The notes: generated by a model not told the origin, from the letters alone. Positions 21,540-32,455 are shown, counted from the stretch's first letter. The stretch is DNA of 64,000 bases from Forficula auricularia (GCA_024734495.1 JALMQS010000269.1:124001-188000); one strand, 5' to 3'. A program made the numbers and translations.

Positions 21540-21605
21540 ATTTATGATTAAAAAGACTGATGATGAGGGCCAAGCCTTCGAAACTATAGTCTCAGACAAA
21601 TAAAT
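21540..21605 (+). ncRNA. Hammerhead-like ribozyme motif, Penelope-associated
   Basis: CTGATGA at 21557-21563, a short stem II (GAGG with CCTT, loop between), GAAA at 21580-21583, then CTATAGTC. With the preceding A this gives the self-complementary helix III ACTATAGT, and predicted cleavage after GTC (21589-21591). Helix I pairing is weak in this copy. The arrangement fits the type I hammerheads described in Penelope-like terminal repeats. The downstream repeat (GCATCAAGCAGAGGACAACC) is shared with 53815-53860. Confidence 0.65.
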
Positions 21606-21702
21606 AATATATATATTCCGATATATAAATTTCGATATATATGTGTGTATGTTTATTTGCATCAAGCAGAGGACAACCTCTTTGTTTCTTTGTTATAATA
21701 TA

Positions 21703-22814
21703 CTAGCTGCAAGGCCCGCCTTCGGCGACCCTCTTACTAGCCAGGGGGCACGCCCCCTAGACCCCAACCCACGAACCCCACCCTCATACCACACTCCCAC
21801 CCACCACACCACCCGAACCCCACCCAGCACTTCCCACCCGCCCGCAGCATGCACCCGTGTCCAAACACCGCCCCCACCCCACTACGCCTCTGGACCCTCA
21901 CCTGAACCCCCACTCTACCCTGAACCACCCCACCCTTTACCACCCCGCTAAGCCCCTGAACCCTCACTACACCCCCCCGTGCCCTCCACCCCGCCCCACA
22001 CCACCGCCCCACTAACAAGGGCGGATCCAGGAATTTTTTATGGGGGGGGGGGGGGTGAATGTATATAAGGTGCCCGATGTATATAAGATCTACTTTTTAT
22101 CTCGAAAGTGTGTCGCGATCGAATTGTCCAAGCGGGGGTTTTTTTTTTTTACAAATTTTTTTTGCCAGGCACAGGCCTCTATGGGTGGGCGGTCGCCCCC
22201 TGGATCCGCCCACTACGCATCTGGACCCTCACCTAAACCCTGCACCCCCGGATCCCACCCCGTGCCCTCCACCTCCGCACCCAGTTTTTTCATTTCTAGC
22301 CTTCTAGTGACCCACAGATTATGTATACAAAATTTGGTTAAGTTGGTAAGAATTTTCATTTTTTGATCCCCTCCCCCCCCCCCTCCTTTTTGGTTGGTTT
22401 TTTGGGGAAATTTTTTTAAACAAAAGTTGTCAGAAATCACATCCCTACAACTTTTCTCATTATAAAATATGCCGTAGAGTTAATAGTTTAGGAGTTATTT
22501 GATAATTTTCATTCGTGCGCACCCCCCCCCCCCCAACCCCCTTCTGGGGTCAAAATATCAAAACGCTATATAGCTAAAAACGTAAGTTAGAAGACATCTG
22601 ATGTAAATATGAAATTTCATAATAATCCCTTTAACCATTTTTACATGAATCGTGAGAAACTTTTCGGAAACGACGGAAACATACAGACAGACAGACATAC
22701 AGAAATTTTGTTGAGGGTGTTTTTGTTCATAACTTTGCTTCAAACGTGTCCAACCAAAATTTGGCGTGATTTCGAGCAATGTACAGACAAAACCTTAATT
22801 TTATATTATATAGA
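21703..22814 (-). mobile_element. Helitron-like element, family A, with a nested element
   Basis: Reversed copy: CTAGCTGCAAGGCCCGCC at the left is the 3' end, and CCTTAATTTTATATTATATA ending GA at 22814 is the reversed TC-start. The C-rich half can be read as a proline-rich open frame, but this is repeat composition. A second repeat with GGGCGGATCCAGG and CCTGGATCCGCCC ends is nested at about 22018-22215. It lies in intron 2 of the receptor-like gene (18229-23132). Confidence 0.65.
22018..22215. mobile_element. Nested TIR element with GGGCGGATCCAGG ends
   Basis: AAGGGCGGATCCAGGAATTT at the left and CCCCCTGGATCCGCCCAC at the right form inverted ends. A poly-G run (22042-22054) and a poly-T run lie inside. 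It is inserted in the C-rich part of the Helitron. Confidence 0.5.
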
Positions 22815-22859
22815 TTATATCGAAGCCCCTTTACAGCTTACCTGCTACTGTTTTCTTAA

Positions 22860-23110
22860 ATAGTTTATTTATTTTTTTTTTTATTTATTCATAGATTTAT
22901 TGTTGTTTTTTATTGTTGCTATTACTTATTAGATATTTATTGAATACTATTTCGAACCCTATTGGTGCAAACTGTAAAGCAACGGACAGATGGATATGAC
23001 TTGATAGAAAAAATAGATTGAGACGGATGATTGAATGGATAGATAGGTTTTCTGAGGCACTAATGGCCCTGGCAGACGATGCGCCCTTAAAATAAAAAAA
23101 AAAATAAACA
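22860..23110. repeat. Probable retrotransposon tail
   Basis: GGCACTAATGGCCCTGGCAG and CGATGCGCCCTTAAAAT precede a poly-A run just before exon 3. It looks like a 3' end of a retroelement; the family was not identified. Confidence 0.35.
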
Positions 23111-23132
23111 ACAATATTTGTTCCTTCTCTAG

Positions 23133-23214
23133 AAATCGGGACGTCTTGTTTTGAATGTTGCAGACCGGATGACGAATTTTATTGCTCGGATAATGTATGC
23201 ACCAAAAAGAAGGA
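23133..23214 (+). CDS. Receptor-like membrane protein, exon 3 (ectodomain)
   Basis: Acceptor CTTCTCTAG and canonical donor GTAAGT (23215). It joins exon 2 in phase 1 and exon 4 in phase 2 (82 bases = 2 + 78 + 2). It encodes EIGTSCFECCRPDDEFYCSD then NVCTKKKE. With exon 2 the ectodomain has eight cysteines in about 45 residues. This spacing suggests one TNF-receptor-like module, as in single-module receptors (insect Grindelwald, vertebrate BCMA or Fn14). That is inference from the cysteine pattern; a different small cysteine-rich fold is possible. Confidence 0.7.
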
Positions 23215-23309
23215 GTAAGTAAATCTTATCATAAAATTCCAATTACAATCATTAATTTTAAGCTATTTGTTTTATTCTTTTGAAATGGTTATTATTATTT
23301 TTTTGGTTG

Positions 23310-24838
23310 AATATAAGGGAATTCTACGGTAACTGTGGCGCCGCGATCTGACGATGGATTCTTATAGTACTCACCAAAATAAGACGAAAACAAAGAATAC
23401 CATTTTTAGAGATTTCGCTTAGTTTTCGAGATAATCGAGTTTAAAAAGTACTGTTTTTTTAATTTATTTTTCAATTGTTTTTTATAGAAACCACGGAAAC
23501 CGTAGTATCACGGGTTCCTTGTGGCGCCGCTATCTGATGACGTATTCTTTTAGAACTAGACAGAATAAGTAGTAAAGTAAAAATAAAATTTTAAACTACA
23601 AATTTGAACTGAAATTGAGTTATATATATATATATATATATATGTCTCAAATTGTCTCAAGTGAGCACAAGTGGGCGTTGGCAATTTTCATTTTTAGAAC
23701 TTTTCATAGGTTCAGTTTTAGATAAAATAAGCTGACGTGTTCTGATGTGGCCATCCACTTGACTTTACCATACAACCTGGCCCCTCTCTTATATTTAATA
23801 TTTAATAAAATTATTTATAATCATGTAGGGGAGGGGGGTTAGTTTTTGCATTTTAGACTCCTGGGAGCCACTGATTATGTATACAAAATTTGGTTGAGTT
23901 TTTACAAATGGCCAAGATTTTTAATTTTTAACTCCCCCTCCAACCCCCTTAATTTTGGGTCGATATGCACCAAAATCTAATCAACTCTTAATCTCAATGG
24001 ACCAAAACTACGTGGAAATTTGGTTTCGATATTCACACTAGTTTTTGAGTTAGCTCGTCCACAAAAATTTGGTAATGCACAGACTAACAGACAGACTAAC
24101 TAACAGACATTTTGACAAATCAATTATTATCTTGAAAAATATAATTTTTTCGATGTTCACTCATTAGAGCTTTTTTGTAGAGAGAAATGCTATGGTTTTG
24201 CTCAATTTTTTTAATCAAAATACTTTCAGCCGTTTTTGAGATATTTCGAAAAAAAGAAGGAAAAAAACGCTTTTTTCATGCACGATTACAATACTTGACC
24301 ATACCCTGTATGGTAAAGTAAACAATTCAGCCGAATTGAAAACCTCCTCCTTTTTTGAAGTCGGTGTCCCGAACAAACTTTGAAAGGTTCGGCTTGTATA
24401 TCTTCATTTCGGGCTGGCATTTAGGCTATTAGGTTGGCGTTAGCCTACCTAATCCCCTAAAAACCCTCCCGAAATGAAGATATACAAGCCGAACTGAATA
24501 TTATCTTAACCGTACCGGCAACTACTTTTACATATTCGAATCTTTTTGGGCATTTACTAATTATTTTTTAATTAATATTCATTTTCTAAAAGAATCCGTC
24601 ATCAGATAGCGGCGGCACACGGGACCCCCGTGATACTACGGTTTCCGTGGTTTCTATAAAAAAACAATTGAAAAATAAATAAAAAAACTATTTTTTAAAC
24701 TGGATATCTCGAAAACTAAGGGAAATCTCGAAAAATGGTATTCTTCATTTTCGTCTTATTTTAGTGAGTACTATAAGAATCCATCGTCAGATCGCGGCGC
24801 CACAGTTACCGTAGAATTGCCGAATATGCCTAACAAAA
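23310..24838. mobile_element. Foldback element with ~300-bp inverted repeats, R element nested inside
   Basis: The left arm (about 23316-23575) contains AATTCTACGGTAACTGTGGC, GCCGCGATCTGACGATGG, AAACCACGGAAACCGTAGTA and CTATCTGATGACG. The right arm (about 24590-24830) is its complement. Between them lie an R element (23715-24325) and a small palindrome (about 24370-24500, TCGGCTTGTATATCTTCATT and complement). It has no coding capacity and lies in intron 3. Confidence 0.75.
23715..24325 (-). repeat. R element, best-preserved copy
   Basis: Runs from AATAAGCTGACGTGTTCTGA through TACCATACAACCTGG, a CTCAACC-type module, the block GACAGACTAACTAACAGACA and a CATGCACGATTACAATACTT segment, to GACCATACCCTGTATGGTAA. 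The TTTACCATACA string occurs near both ends in the same orientation. The family is seen at least seven times in the window and is unclassified. Confidence 0.6.
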
Positions 24839-24984
24839 GTTACATTTAAAAAATAAAAAAAAGATAATCTTGTAATTCTATATACCGTATACAAACGAAT
24901 TTAACGTTCGATGTTGGATGAAAACAAAACTGTCAATAACTAGTAAAAGTGTGTAAGTATAAGTAAACTCAGTGTTGCCTTATT

Positions 24985-26900
24985 TCTAGGCGCGTCGACA
25001 GAAACCTCCCAAACATATCATTCGACTCAAACTCACTTGAATTCAGGGATAAAATTTCAATGCTAGGCGTAACTCTAGGGTCTGACCTTTCATGGAATGA
25101 CCATATCTCAACCACTGCTAAAGCTGCAGCGCGCAAGCTTGGTCTCCTATTTAGGTCTAGACCAGTGGTTCCCAACCTGGGGGCGATTTGGGTTATCAGA
25201 GGGGCGATAAATAAGTGAGGGGCGATTGGGGGGCGATGAGTATTCTAAGGGGCGAAATTAAAATAGTAACTGTGCAGTAGAAGTTGCCGGGTAAAATAAA
25301 ACAATAACAAAGTTTTCAAACTTTCATTTATTTTTTCAAACTTTAACTTAGCCCAGTAAATAGAGGAGTTTCTGCTTAGATTAAAATATTTTTTTAGGTA
25401 TGGTGTGGGTATGCGAAATCTAAGTTTCCGACCTCGAAAATGTGCGGGACAACTTTTGGTGGCCTAAAAACTTCGAAATTTTCGGAGTTTTTCCAGTTTC
25501 CCTCTTATAATTCGAAAACAGTTCATATTTTGCAAATCACCGTCCTATAGTAAATTAAAGAGGCCAAAATTTCACCTCGATTAAAAAAAATATCAAAATT
25601 TGGTCCAGTAGTCGATTTTTAATGGGGATCCAAAAAACAGACCTGGGATCACTTTTGAATATCCCAAATACTATCATTTTTTTCGATTTTTCCCATTTTG
25701 ACCATGAAGGAGCACATTTTCGATAAATACCACTCTATACATGTTTAAACTAGATTAAATTTGATGCAATTGAAACAAAGTGGACCAATTTTGCATATTT
25801 TTTTTACTCAGCGCCAAATTTTATCCTCTTTAATTTACTATAGATCGATTATTTACAAAACATGGACCGTTTTCGAGTTATAAGCAAGAAACTGGAAAAA
25901 GTCCGAAAATTTCGTGGTTTTTCGGCCACCAAAAGTTGTCCTCACACTTTCGAAGTCGCAAACTTAGATTTGGCATACCCACACCGTTCCAAACGATCCT
26001 AGAAAAAAATATTTTCCCGCAATTAATGTAAGCTGAAACACTTTTTGGATCCTCTATTTACTGGGCTAATTGTCAACTTTCTTAATTTTTGCAGATTCCA
26101 ATTTAAAAATGATAACACGTACTCTTGTTTTTTTAAATGTCCGTCAATGTTCTTAGTTAATTATTTCACTTCTTTGTTCTTAAAAAAAATATGTAAGAAA
26201 AATACATTTTAATTTTTTTTCTATTTTATTAAAGAGTGACCGGATAAAACTGCTTTGGTTGTTTTTATATACGGTAATAAAATTGTTTAAAATAATAAAA
26301 CTGGTTTATTATTTACACTTTACTACATATTAAAATTAGGCATACTCTGAAAATGAAAAAGGGGCGATAGGTGATAGGTGTTAGTCAACATCCAGAAAGG
26401 GGCGATGGGCCACAAAAGGTTGAGAATCACTGGTCTAGACGCTGTTATACTCCCACTCAACTTCTTATACTGTATAAGGCTCAAATTCGTCCCTGTCTCG
26501 AATATGGCTCTCATCTGTGGAGGGGTGCATCCAAGCATTCTCTTGCTACACTGGATGCAATTCAGAAGCGAGCAATTAAACTAATAGGAGACCCGGCTCT
26601 AACCAACTCACTCGACTCCCTGGCTCACCGAAGAACCGTTTCTGCCCTTTCCCTGTACTACAGATACTATCACGGTGTCTGTTCAGTCGAGCTGAAATCA
26701 AGTACCCCCCCTAAAGCCCTCTTTGCGAGAAACACGCGGTTTTCTAACGCTCAGCACCCCTTAGCTGTCAAATTGGATAAAAGTCGAACAAGTGCTTTCA
26801 CCAACTCTTTTATCCCTATGACGCTCCCTTCCACCATCTTTCCCGCGACTTATAACCTTCAGCTATTTAAGACCCGTATCCACAGAAGTTTTTTATCTTG
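24985..26900 (+). pseudogene. Non-LTR retrotransposon RT fragment split by a hAT insertion
   Basis: The left part, 24985-25162, encodes ISMLGVTLGSDLSWNDHIST and AAARKLGLLFRSR. The right part, 26433-26900, continues YTPTQLLILYKAQIRPCLEY and DAIQKRAIKLIGDPALTNSL. Together they correspond to the frame at 19155-19817. The last residues lack the poly-A tail of the other copy. The interruption is the element at 25163-26432. Confidence 0.8.
25163..26432 (-). mobile_element. hAT element with perfect 8-bp TSD, nested in the retrotransposon fragment
   Basis: The ends CAGTGGTTCCCAACCTGG and GGTTGAGAATCACTG are bounded by GTCTAGAC at 25155-25162 and 26433-26440. The terminal zones, rich in GGGGCGAT, match the hAT relic at 6886-7838 in reverse order. 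The interior contains a long inverted repeat (about 25420-26060; ATACCCACACC-type and AAAACTTCG blocks) and no transposase frame. Nesting dates it as younger than the retrotransposon copy. Confidence 0.88.
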
Positions 26901-26963
26901 AGACAGTCTTATAATTCAAAAACAATGCATTATATGAAAAAAAGTTTCAAATAAAAGATTAAA

Positions 26964-27977
26964 TATATCAGGGGGGAAACTAAACTTCACTATTGTTTTT
27001 TGACCTAGAACAAGCTTTCAAGGGTATTTCGAGGTCAAGTTCTGTTTTTAAATGGAAAATTATATATTTCTTTACGCTAGCCTAAATCTTCAAAAAAAAT
27101 TGAACAACTTTCATGAGAACTATTTTTTTTACTACATCAAATAAACAAAATATTAAATCAATTAGATCTAAAAAATATCAAAATAATAATTATTCTTAAC
27201 AATTATTAAACTTAATTATCAAATAATAATGATCAAATATTTAATTATTAAATAAATAATTCAATAATATATAATAATTTAATAATTTTCCGACACTGTT
27301 CTGTGACATTCCAGAGTGTATTGCAAGTCTTCTGGATGAATTTCAGTTCCAATTTCCTTATTATTTTTTTTAAACAGATTTACAACTAAAATGAAGCTTG
27401 GGAAGGTGTATTTCTATCAGGAAAACGCTCGACATCCATTTCAATTACAGCCCCATAATACATCTTCCACATTCACCATAAATTAAGACCATTTCAATTC
27501 TGTCTTCAAAAAAATAGTACATTTTGATTATAGTAATAGGTACCAATATAACTATCTACTAGATTGACACGAGAAATAAACTTTTTTAAACTCAAGAATT
27601 TTAAATAGTTCTATTAAGTAGAAAAGAACCTCTTAAATCTGAGTATAACGAAGTTTTATACTTATTTTCATTGTTGTGACTTTTCGATTTAATAATTAAT
27701 TATTTAATCATTATTATTTGATAATTAAGTTAAATACTTGTTAAAAATATTTATTAAGATTTATTTTGAGATCTAATTGATTCATGTATTTTGTTTATTT
27801 GATGTCGGATAAAAAAATAGTTCTAATGAAAGTTGTTCAGTTTTTTTTTGTAGAATAAGGTGACTTAAAGAAAAATATAGGTTTCTATTTAAAAAACACA
27901 ACTTGACCTTAAAATACCCTTGAAAGCTTGTTCTAGGTCGACAAACAATAGCGTAGTTTAGTTTCCCCCTCGATATA
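26964..27977. mobile_element. Foldback element, ~1 kb, long inverted repeats
   Basis: ATATATCAGGGGGGAAACTA, TTCACTATTGTTTTTTGACC, TAGAACAAGCTTTCAAGGGT and TTCGAGGTCAAGTTCTG at the left are mirrored around 27885-27975 on the right. The arms are about 300 bp and include AATTATCAAATAATAATGAT with its complement. The unique centre (27290-27660) has no long frame. It lies in intron 3. Confidence 0.75.
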
Positions 27978-28335
27978 AATAAACTATTATTTAAAACTTT
28001 TTTCCATATAGTTCACTGTTTTTAGTTAATAAGACTATTTCAAGATAAAAAATTCACTCGGTATAACTTATTATATGTTTTTATTTAAATTTTAATGACT
28101 TAAAAAAAATATATTCAGTTTTATTTTTTAAATATACCTATTATATACTTAAGTATCTTTTCAATAGATAGTTATAGATATATTATGTATTTTATTATAT
28201 ATTTTTTAAAAACTCAATTCGTATTTGTTTTTTGAAAAAGTCATGAAAATAAATTTGAAAAAGTCTTTGTTTTAATTATAATTTATTTCTATATATTTTT
28301 AGATTGAATTGATTTATTTAATTCTTTTCAAATAG

Positions 28336-28437
28336 ATCCATTGATGAACTTCAAATTGCTGCCCAAATTGGCTTGACTCTTGTTCTTATTATTGGCATTT
28401 TGATTCTTTTGATGATTTGTCGGAGAGCGTTTCAGAG
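28336..28437 (+). CDS. Receptor-like membrane protein, exon 4 (transmembrane helix)
   Basis: Acceptor TTTCAAATAG and donor GTGAGC (28438). The length is 102 = 1 + 99 + 2, which keeps the phase from exon 3 and into exon 5. It encodes ESIDELQIAAQIGLTLVLII then GILILLMICRRAFQ: a hydrophobic stretch of about 22 residues ended by C-R-R, a typical stop-transfer signal. Together with the signal peptide this makes a type I single-pass plasma-membrane protein with the cysteine-rich part outside. Confidence 0.8.
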
Positions 28438-28520
28438 GTGAGCTTATTCAAGTAAATTAATAATAAAAACAATAAACGTATATTACCATAGGAAATACAG
28501 TTTATTTTATTACCTATAGA

Positions 28521-29331
28521 CTAGCTGCTGAAGGCGTGGGCTGGTTTCCCTGGCGGGCAGCGTCTCGAGACAGCCAAGAGTTTGTTTGAAATATAATGCC
28601 CCTCCAAAGCACCCCCTTCTCAGCCAATCTCTCCAGAATTTGCTTAATATTTAATGTTATTCTTGATGATGAGATCATCTCACAGAAATCTCCAAATCTA
28701 GATGGCTTAAGTCTTAATTTCTATTTTTATAGGCGGGCTTCTTGCTAGCCAGGGGGCTTCGCCTACAAATTTTCATAATAATATCTCCAGCCATTTCAAT
28801 TTTTTGGCTCTCCTCCCCCCATTTTGGTTGGCAAATTTTTGCATTAAGAGTCTTCCTAGGGCCTACAGATATTGTATACAAATTTTGGATGAGTTTGGTT
28901 TAAAACTCTAGAATTTACTTTTTTTGACCCTGCCCCTTGGTTAGATTTTTGGGGAATATTTTTAAACAAAAATTTCAGAAATCACATCCTCTACAACGTT
29001 GCTTCTGACAAAATTTGGCGTAGAGTTAATAGTATATGTGTTATTTTATCATTTCCAATATTGACCCCAGAAAACCCCCTTTTTAGGTCAAAATATCAAA
29101 ATATTTTATAGCTCAGATTTTAAGTTAGAAAATATCTGATCCAAATACAAAATTTCATAATAATATCTCCACCCTTTTTTATGACCACTGTACACAAAAG
29201 AGCTCGGACAGACAGACAGACATGCATTTTGTTGAAGTTGTTTTCTTTGATACTGTGCTTGAAACGTGTACATCCAAAATTTGAGGCGATTTGGACCAAT
29301 GTACAGACAAAACCTTAATTTTATATATACT
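28521..29331 (-). mobile_element. Helitron-like element, family A, reversed copy
   Basis: Starts CTAGCTGCTGAAGGCGTGGG (reversed 3' end), and near 29310 reads TGTACAGACAAAACCTTAAT, the reversed 5' end. The interior has the GACAGACAGACATGCATTTT and GAAACGTGTACATCCAAAAT blocks shared with 22680-22790. It begins 84 bp after the exon 4 donor. Confidence 0.6.
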
Positions 29332-29404
29332 GTTTAGATACCTTTTGAGCGTTTTATAATTTTCAATTTAATTAAATGGTTGAAATGTTTGTCTAAATTT
29401 TAAA

Positions 29405-29480
29405 CAATCCGTGGCCTAGTTGGTAAAGGCGCTCTTCTGCTAAAGGAGAGAGACACAGGTTCGAATCTCGTCGAGTGCTC
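29405..29480 (+). repeat. tRNA-derived SINE head (A and B boxes)
   Basis: TGGCCTAGTTGG at about 29412 fits the polymerase III A box and GGTTCGAATC at 29458 fits the B box, about 45 bp apart. Acceptor-stem pairing is poor, so it is not a functional tRNA gene. An AT-rich tail follows. It may be a SINE fragment. Confidence 0.5.
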
Positions 29481-30078
29481 AATTCATTTTTCCTTTTCAA
29501 AAAATAATAAAATAATTTTCTAAATATGTAGAATTAACATAAGAAATTATTGATTACCTTATTTAATTTTCGCGGCTCAATATTGTTTTAAACAATAACT
29601 CTCGTTTAAATTGAAAGGAAAAAACATAAATAATTTTATAATAATAAAGTGAAGAAAAAAAACACCAAAAACAATAATCTGACCTTTAAGGTATTCAAAA
29701 ATTCTCTTAGATTTAATTTCTATATTCATTGATACAAAGAACTTTTTCCCGCCTGACTCAAAAGCACGATCAGTTGCCTATCATACAGGCGAACTGAAAT
29801 ATGAAAACCAAAATGATATTTAATGCCATGTAATAATGCAATGAGTAAAATTGAATTAACATTTATTTATTTTTTTCAATATTTAATTATTATATGTTGG
29901 TATTCTATAAAAAAATTGGAGGAAAAAGTTTGATTTTTTCAAGCATGAGTGTGTTTGCAAATAAATATCTAAATCTAATACTCCCTCCGTCCGAAAATAT
30001 GGTATACATTTTAATATTTTTTTTTGTCTGAGAATATGGTATACATTTGCGAAAAAAAAATAAAATAAAACTAAAATT

Positions 30079-30256
30079 GGGGGGGTCGGATAGGCTAGTC
30101 GGTAGCGTATCATCCTGCTAACCAAGTGGACGCGGGTTCGAATCCGACTCGAGGCATTCGGCTAAAATCTGGCCCCCGGGGTAGAGACAAAATTTAAAAA
30201 ATAAATAGTATCGTAAATTGGCTTATGGCTAGAAAGGCCGAAAAGCCAAAAAAAAA
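30079..30256 (+). mobile_element. tRNA-derived SINE with poly-A tail and TSD
   Basis: TAGGCTAGTCGG (A-box-like), CCTGCTAACCAAGTGG (anticodon-arm-like) and GGTTCGAATCC (perfect B box) form a tRNA-like head. A body with GGCCCCCGGGGTAGAGAC and a poly-A tail follow. The 12-bp duplication AAAACTAAAATT flanks it (30067-30078 and 30257-30268). It is complete and nested in the Stowaway-like element. Confidence 0.8.
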
Positions 30257-30299
30257 AAAAACTAAAATTAAAATTAGAAAAAATATTAAATTCATTTTA

Positions 30300-30490
30300 T
30301 TATCAGCCACAACCAAATTTTGTATACATAATTAGTGGGTCCCCAGAAGTCTAAAAATGCAAAAACTAACCCCCTCCTCCCCTACATGATTATAAATAAT
30401 TTTATTAAATATTAAATATAAGTGAGGGGCCAGGTTGTAATATAAAGTCAAGTGGATGGCCACACCAGAACACGTCAGCTTATTTATTAA
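30300..30490 (-). repeat. R-element fragment
   Basis: CAACCAAATTTTGTATACAT, then CTACATGATTATAAATAA and TGGCCACACCAGAACACGTC: the reverse-oriented end of the R element. Confidence 0.55.
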
Positions 30491-30742
30491 TACCAGCGTG
30501 TTCTAATTTTCTTTGTTCTTCAAATACTATAATATCTGTTGCAATATACTATAACGTTTTCATAAATCAATTGCTTCAATTTGGCATCTCTTCTTTGTAA
30601 ATTCACGTTATTTGAGTTAAAATTTTCCATTTTGAAATTACAGCGGTGAATATTTTATTTTTCTTAAAAATACTAAACTTTGGTCTTCAAATTCCTGGTT
30701 AACTCAAAATCAACGCCTGTCAAATATGTTCAGATATTTAGG

Positions 30743-30929
30743 GCCGGTTGTATGTCGCAAAGTAAATGCTTTTTACCACTAACAAACGGTAGATGGTAAA
30801 TGGAGCTACTGGGATGGCAATCAGATGACAGTGCCTGTAATCTGATTGCCATCCCAGTAGCTCCATTTACCATCTACCGTTTGTTAGTGGTAAAAAGCAT
30901 TTACTTTGCGACATACAACCGGCCCTTAG
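30743..30929. mobile_element. Palindromic MITE, 187 bp, near-perfect
   Basis: GGCCGGTTGTATGTCGCAAA at the left is mirrored by TTTGCGACATACAACCGGCC at the right. About 85 bp per arm pair almost perfectly around the centre near 30835 (GACAGTGCCTG). It would form a long hairpin in RNA. Confidence 0.85.
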
Positions 30930-31429
30930 TTATCAATGTGAACAATAACAATATAATGAGTATTGCCAGTTGCTTTCGAAACTCTATATACAATCTAAGA
31001 TTTGCTTTCAAATGTATACCATATTTTCGGACAGAGGGAGTATTATAAATTAATGTTTAATTGCCTGAAACAGGACTAATGGATTTGTAATTGGCATCTG
31101 TGCAATTCCTTAGCTCTAAAGCAGTGGTTCTCGAACTTTTTTGTCTGGCAGTACTCTAAAAGAATTCTACAAAATTCGCGGCGCCTCTATTATAATTAAT
31201 ATAGATCGAAATTATCCCGGTTAATAAAAAATAAATAAAAATAGACTGAAATTCTGGTTGATGAAAGTTATACGGTTTTGCTGGATAAAGAACATTTCTT
31301 TTATTCTTAAATAAATTTTTAATCGCGTAAAGATGAATTGAATTTTTTTTTAAAAGATCAGGCATGAGGATATAGGTCTTCTCCCTCTCAATTTCAATAT
31401 ATAGTCTAAAAGATAGATGAACCTTCTTT

Positions 31430-32200
31430 TATTAACCGACTTCAAAAAAGGAGGTTCTCTATTTGACTGATTTTTTTGTGTCTATGTTACCTGATATCTC
31501 CGCCAATTGTGAACCGATTTTGAAAAAAAAATGCACTTGGTTCAGTCTACCTTCCGATTGGTCCCATATTTTTTTCATAGGTATTAGACCTTTTTTGTTA
31601 GGTTTGTTTATGCCTAACTTCTTTGTTTATGAACCGATTTCGATGATTCTTTTTTTATTGGAAAGGGGGTATTTTACGGATGGTGCCATATTAATTTGGT
31701 CAAGTTCTGATGATATGATCACTATTAATAACATCACTAAAAAGAGGAAAATAAAAATAATTTTTAAGAAAAAAATAAAACCGACTTCAAAAAATTAAAT
31801 GCAACAAATAAAATACACTAAAAAGGTATAAAATAATTATTATCTTATTTACGCACTCGACGGATCTTACTTAGTAAGTTTGGAGCGGTATGCTCGCTTA
31901 TAGGTATAGTTTGTTTGGCACTGACTACAAAAAGTAATTTCATGTTAATATTTCGTCGTTTAATTGTAACTAAATAAGATAATAATTATTTTATACCTTT
32001 TAGTATATTTTATTTGTTGCATTTAATTTTTGAAGTCGGTTTTATTTTTTTCTTAAAAATTATTTTTATCCAGATTTTATTTTAAACCGTACGCACTTAA
32101 ATTGGCATAGGATTTTTTGTTTGAGTATGAAAATGAAGATAAGACTTAACACTGTTATCTTTTGATATATTGAAAAAATTTATTGATTGTTTTTGTTATA
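31430..32200. repeat. GAAGTCGGTT repeat, copy 1
   Basis: Contains AACCGACTTCAAAAAAGGAG, TATCTCCGCCAATTGTGAAC, the TACCTTTTAGTATATTTTAT hairpin and TTTTTGAAGTCGGTTTTATT. The arms around 31800 and 32040 are complementary. The last 400 bp (31799-32200) recur as a direct repeat at 33484-33880, on the other side of the Tc1 pseudogene. Confidence 0.65.
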
Positions 32201-32455
32201 CACTCGGGAGCAGCTAAATCGACTCAACCTCTAAGCGCGCATACAAAGTCGTTTTTCTTTTAAATGGCCAAGCCGATATTTATAAAATAAATATATCTTT
32301 AAAGCTTATTTATTTAGCTTTATATTGATATCAATTTCAAGCAAATCGGCTCATTACTTTTAAATTATGTGATCTGAGATGACAATGAAAGGAAAAAAAG
32401 GGTGTAAAGGGAAAGGAAAAGTAGGGATGTTCAAAATTAAAATAAAATTGACATT

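Larger units (their letters stand above)
29981..31040. mobile_element. Stowaway-like Tc1/mariner element with TA TSD
   Basis: CTCCCTCCGTCCGAAAATA at 29981 and TATTTTCGGACAGAGGGAG ending at 31040 are inverted ends, flanked by TA (29979-29980 and 31041-31042). The inner part of the ends, ATGGTATACATTT, is also mirrored. The interior carries a SINE (30079-30256), an R-element fragment (30300-30490) and a palindromic MITE (30743-30929), so it has acted as a landing site. There is no transposase. Confidence 0.8.

Noticed and set aside
21643..21951. Proline-rich open frame
   Set aside because: It lies in the C-rich arm of a Helitron-like element. Composition explains the frame, the other strand is equally open, and copies elsewhere do not keep it.
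29405..30180. Possible tRNA genes
   Set aside because: Both have A and B boxes but no proper acceptor stem. One has a poly-A tail and TSD, so they are SINE-type.
31463..31798. 111-residue frame as a host gene
   Set aside because: It is part of the GAAGTCGGTT repeat; the same sequence at 46890-47020 and 47340-47640 is frame-broken.
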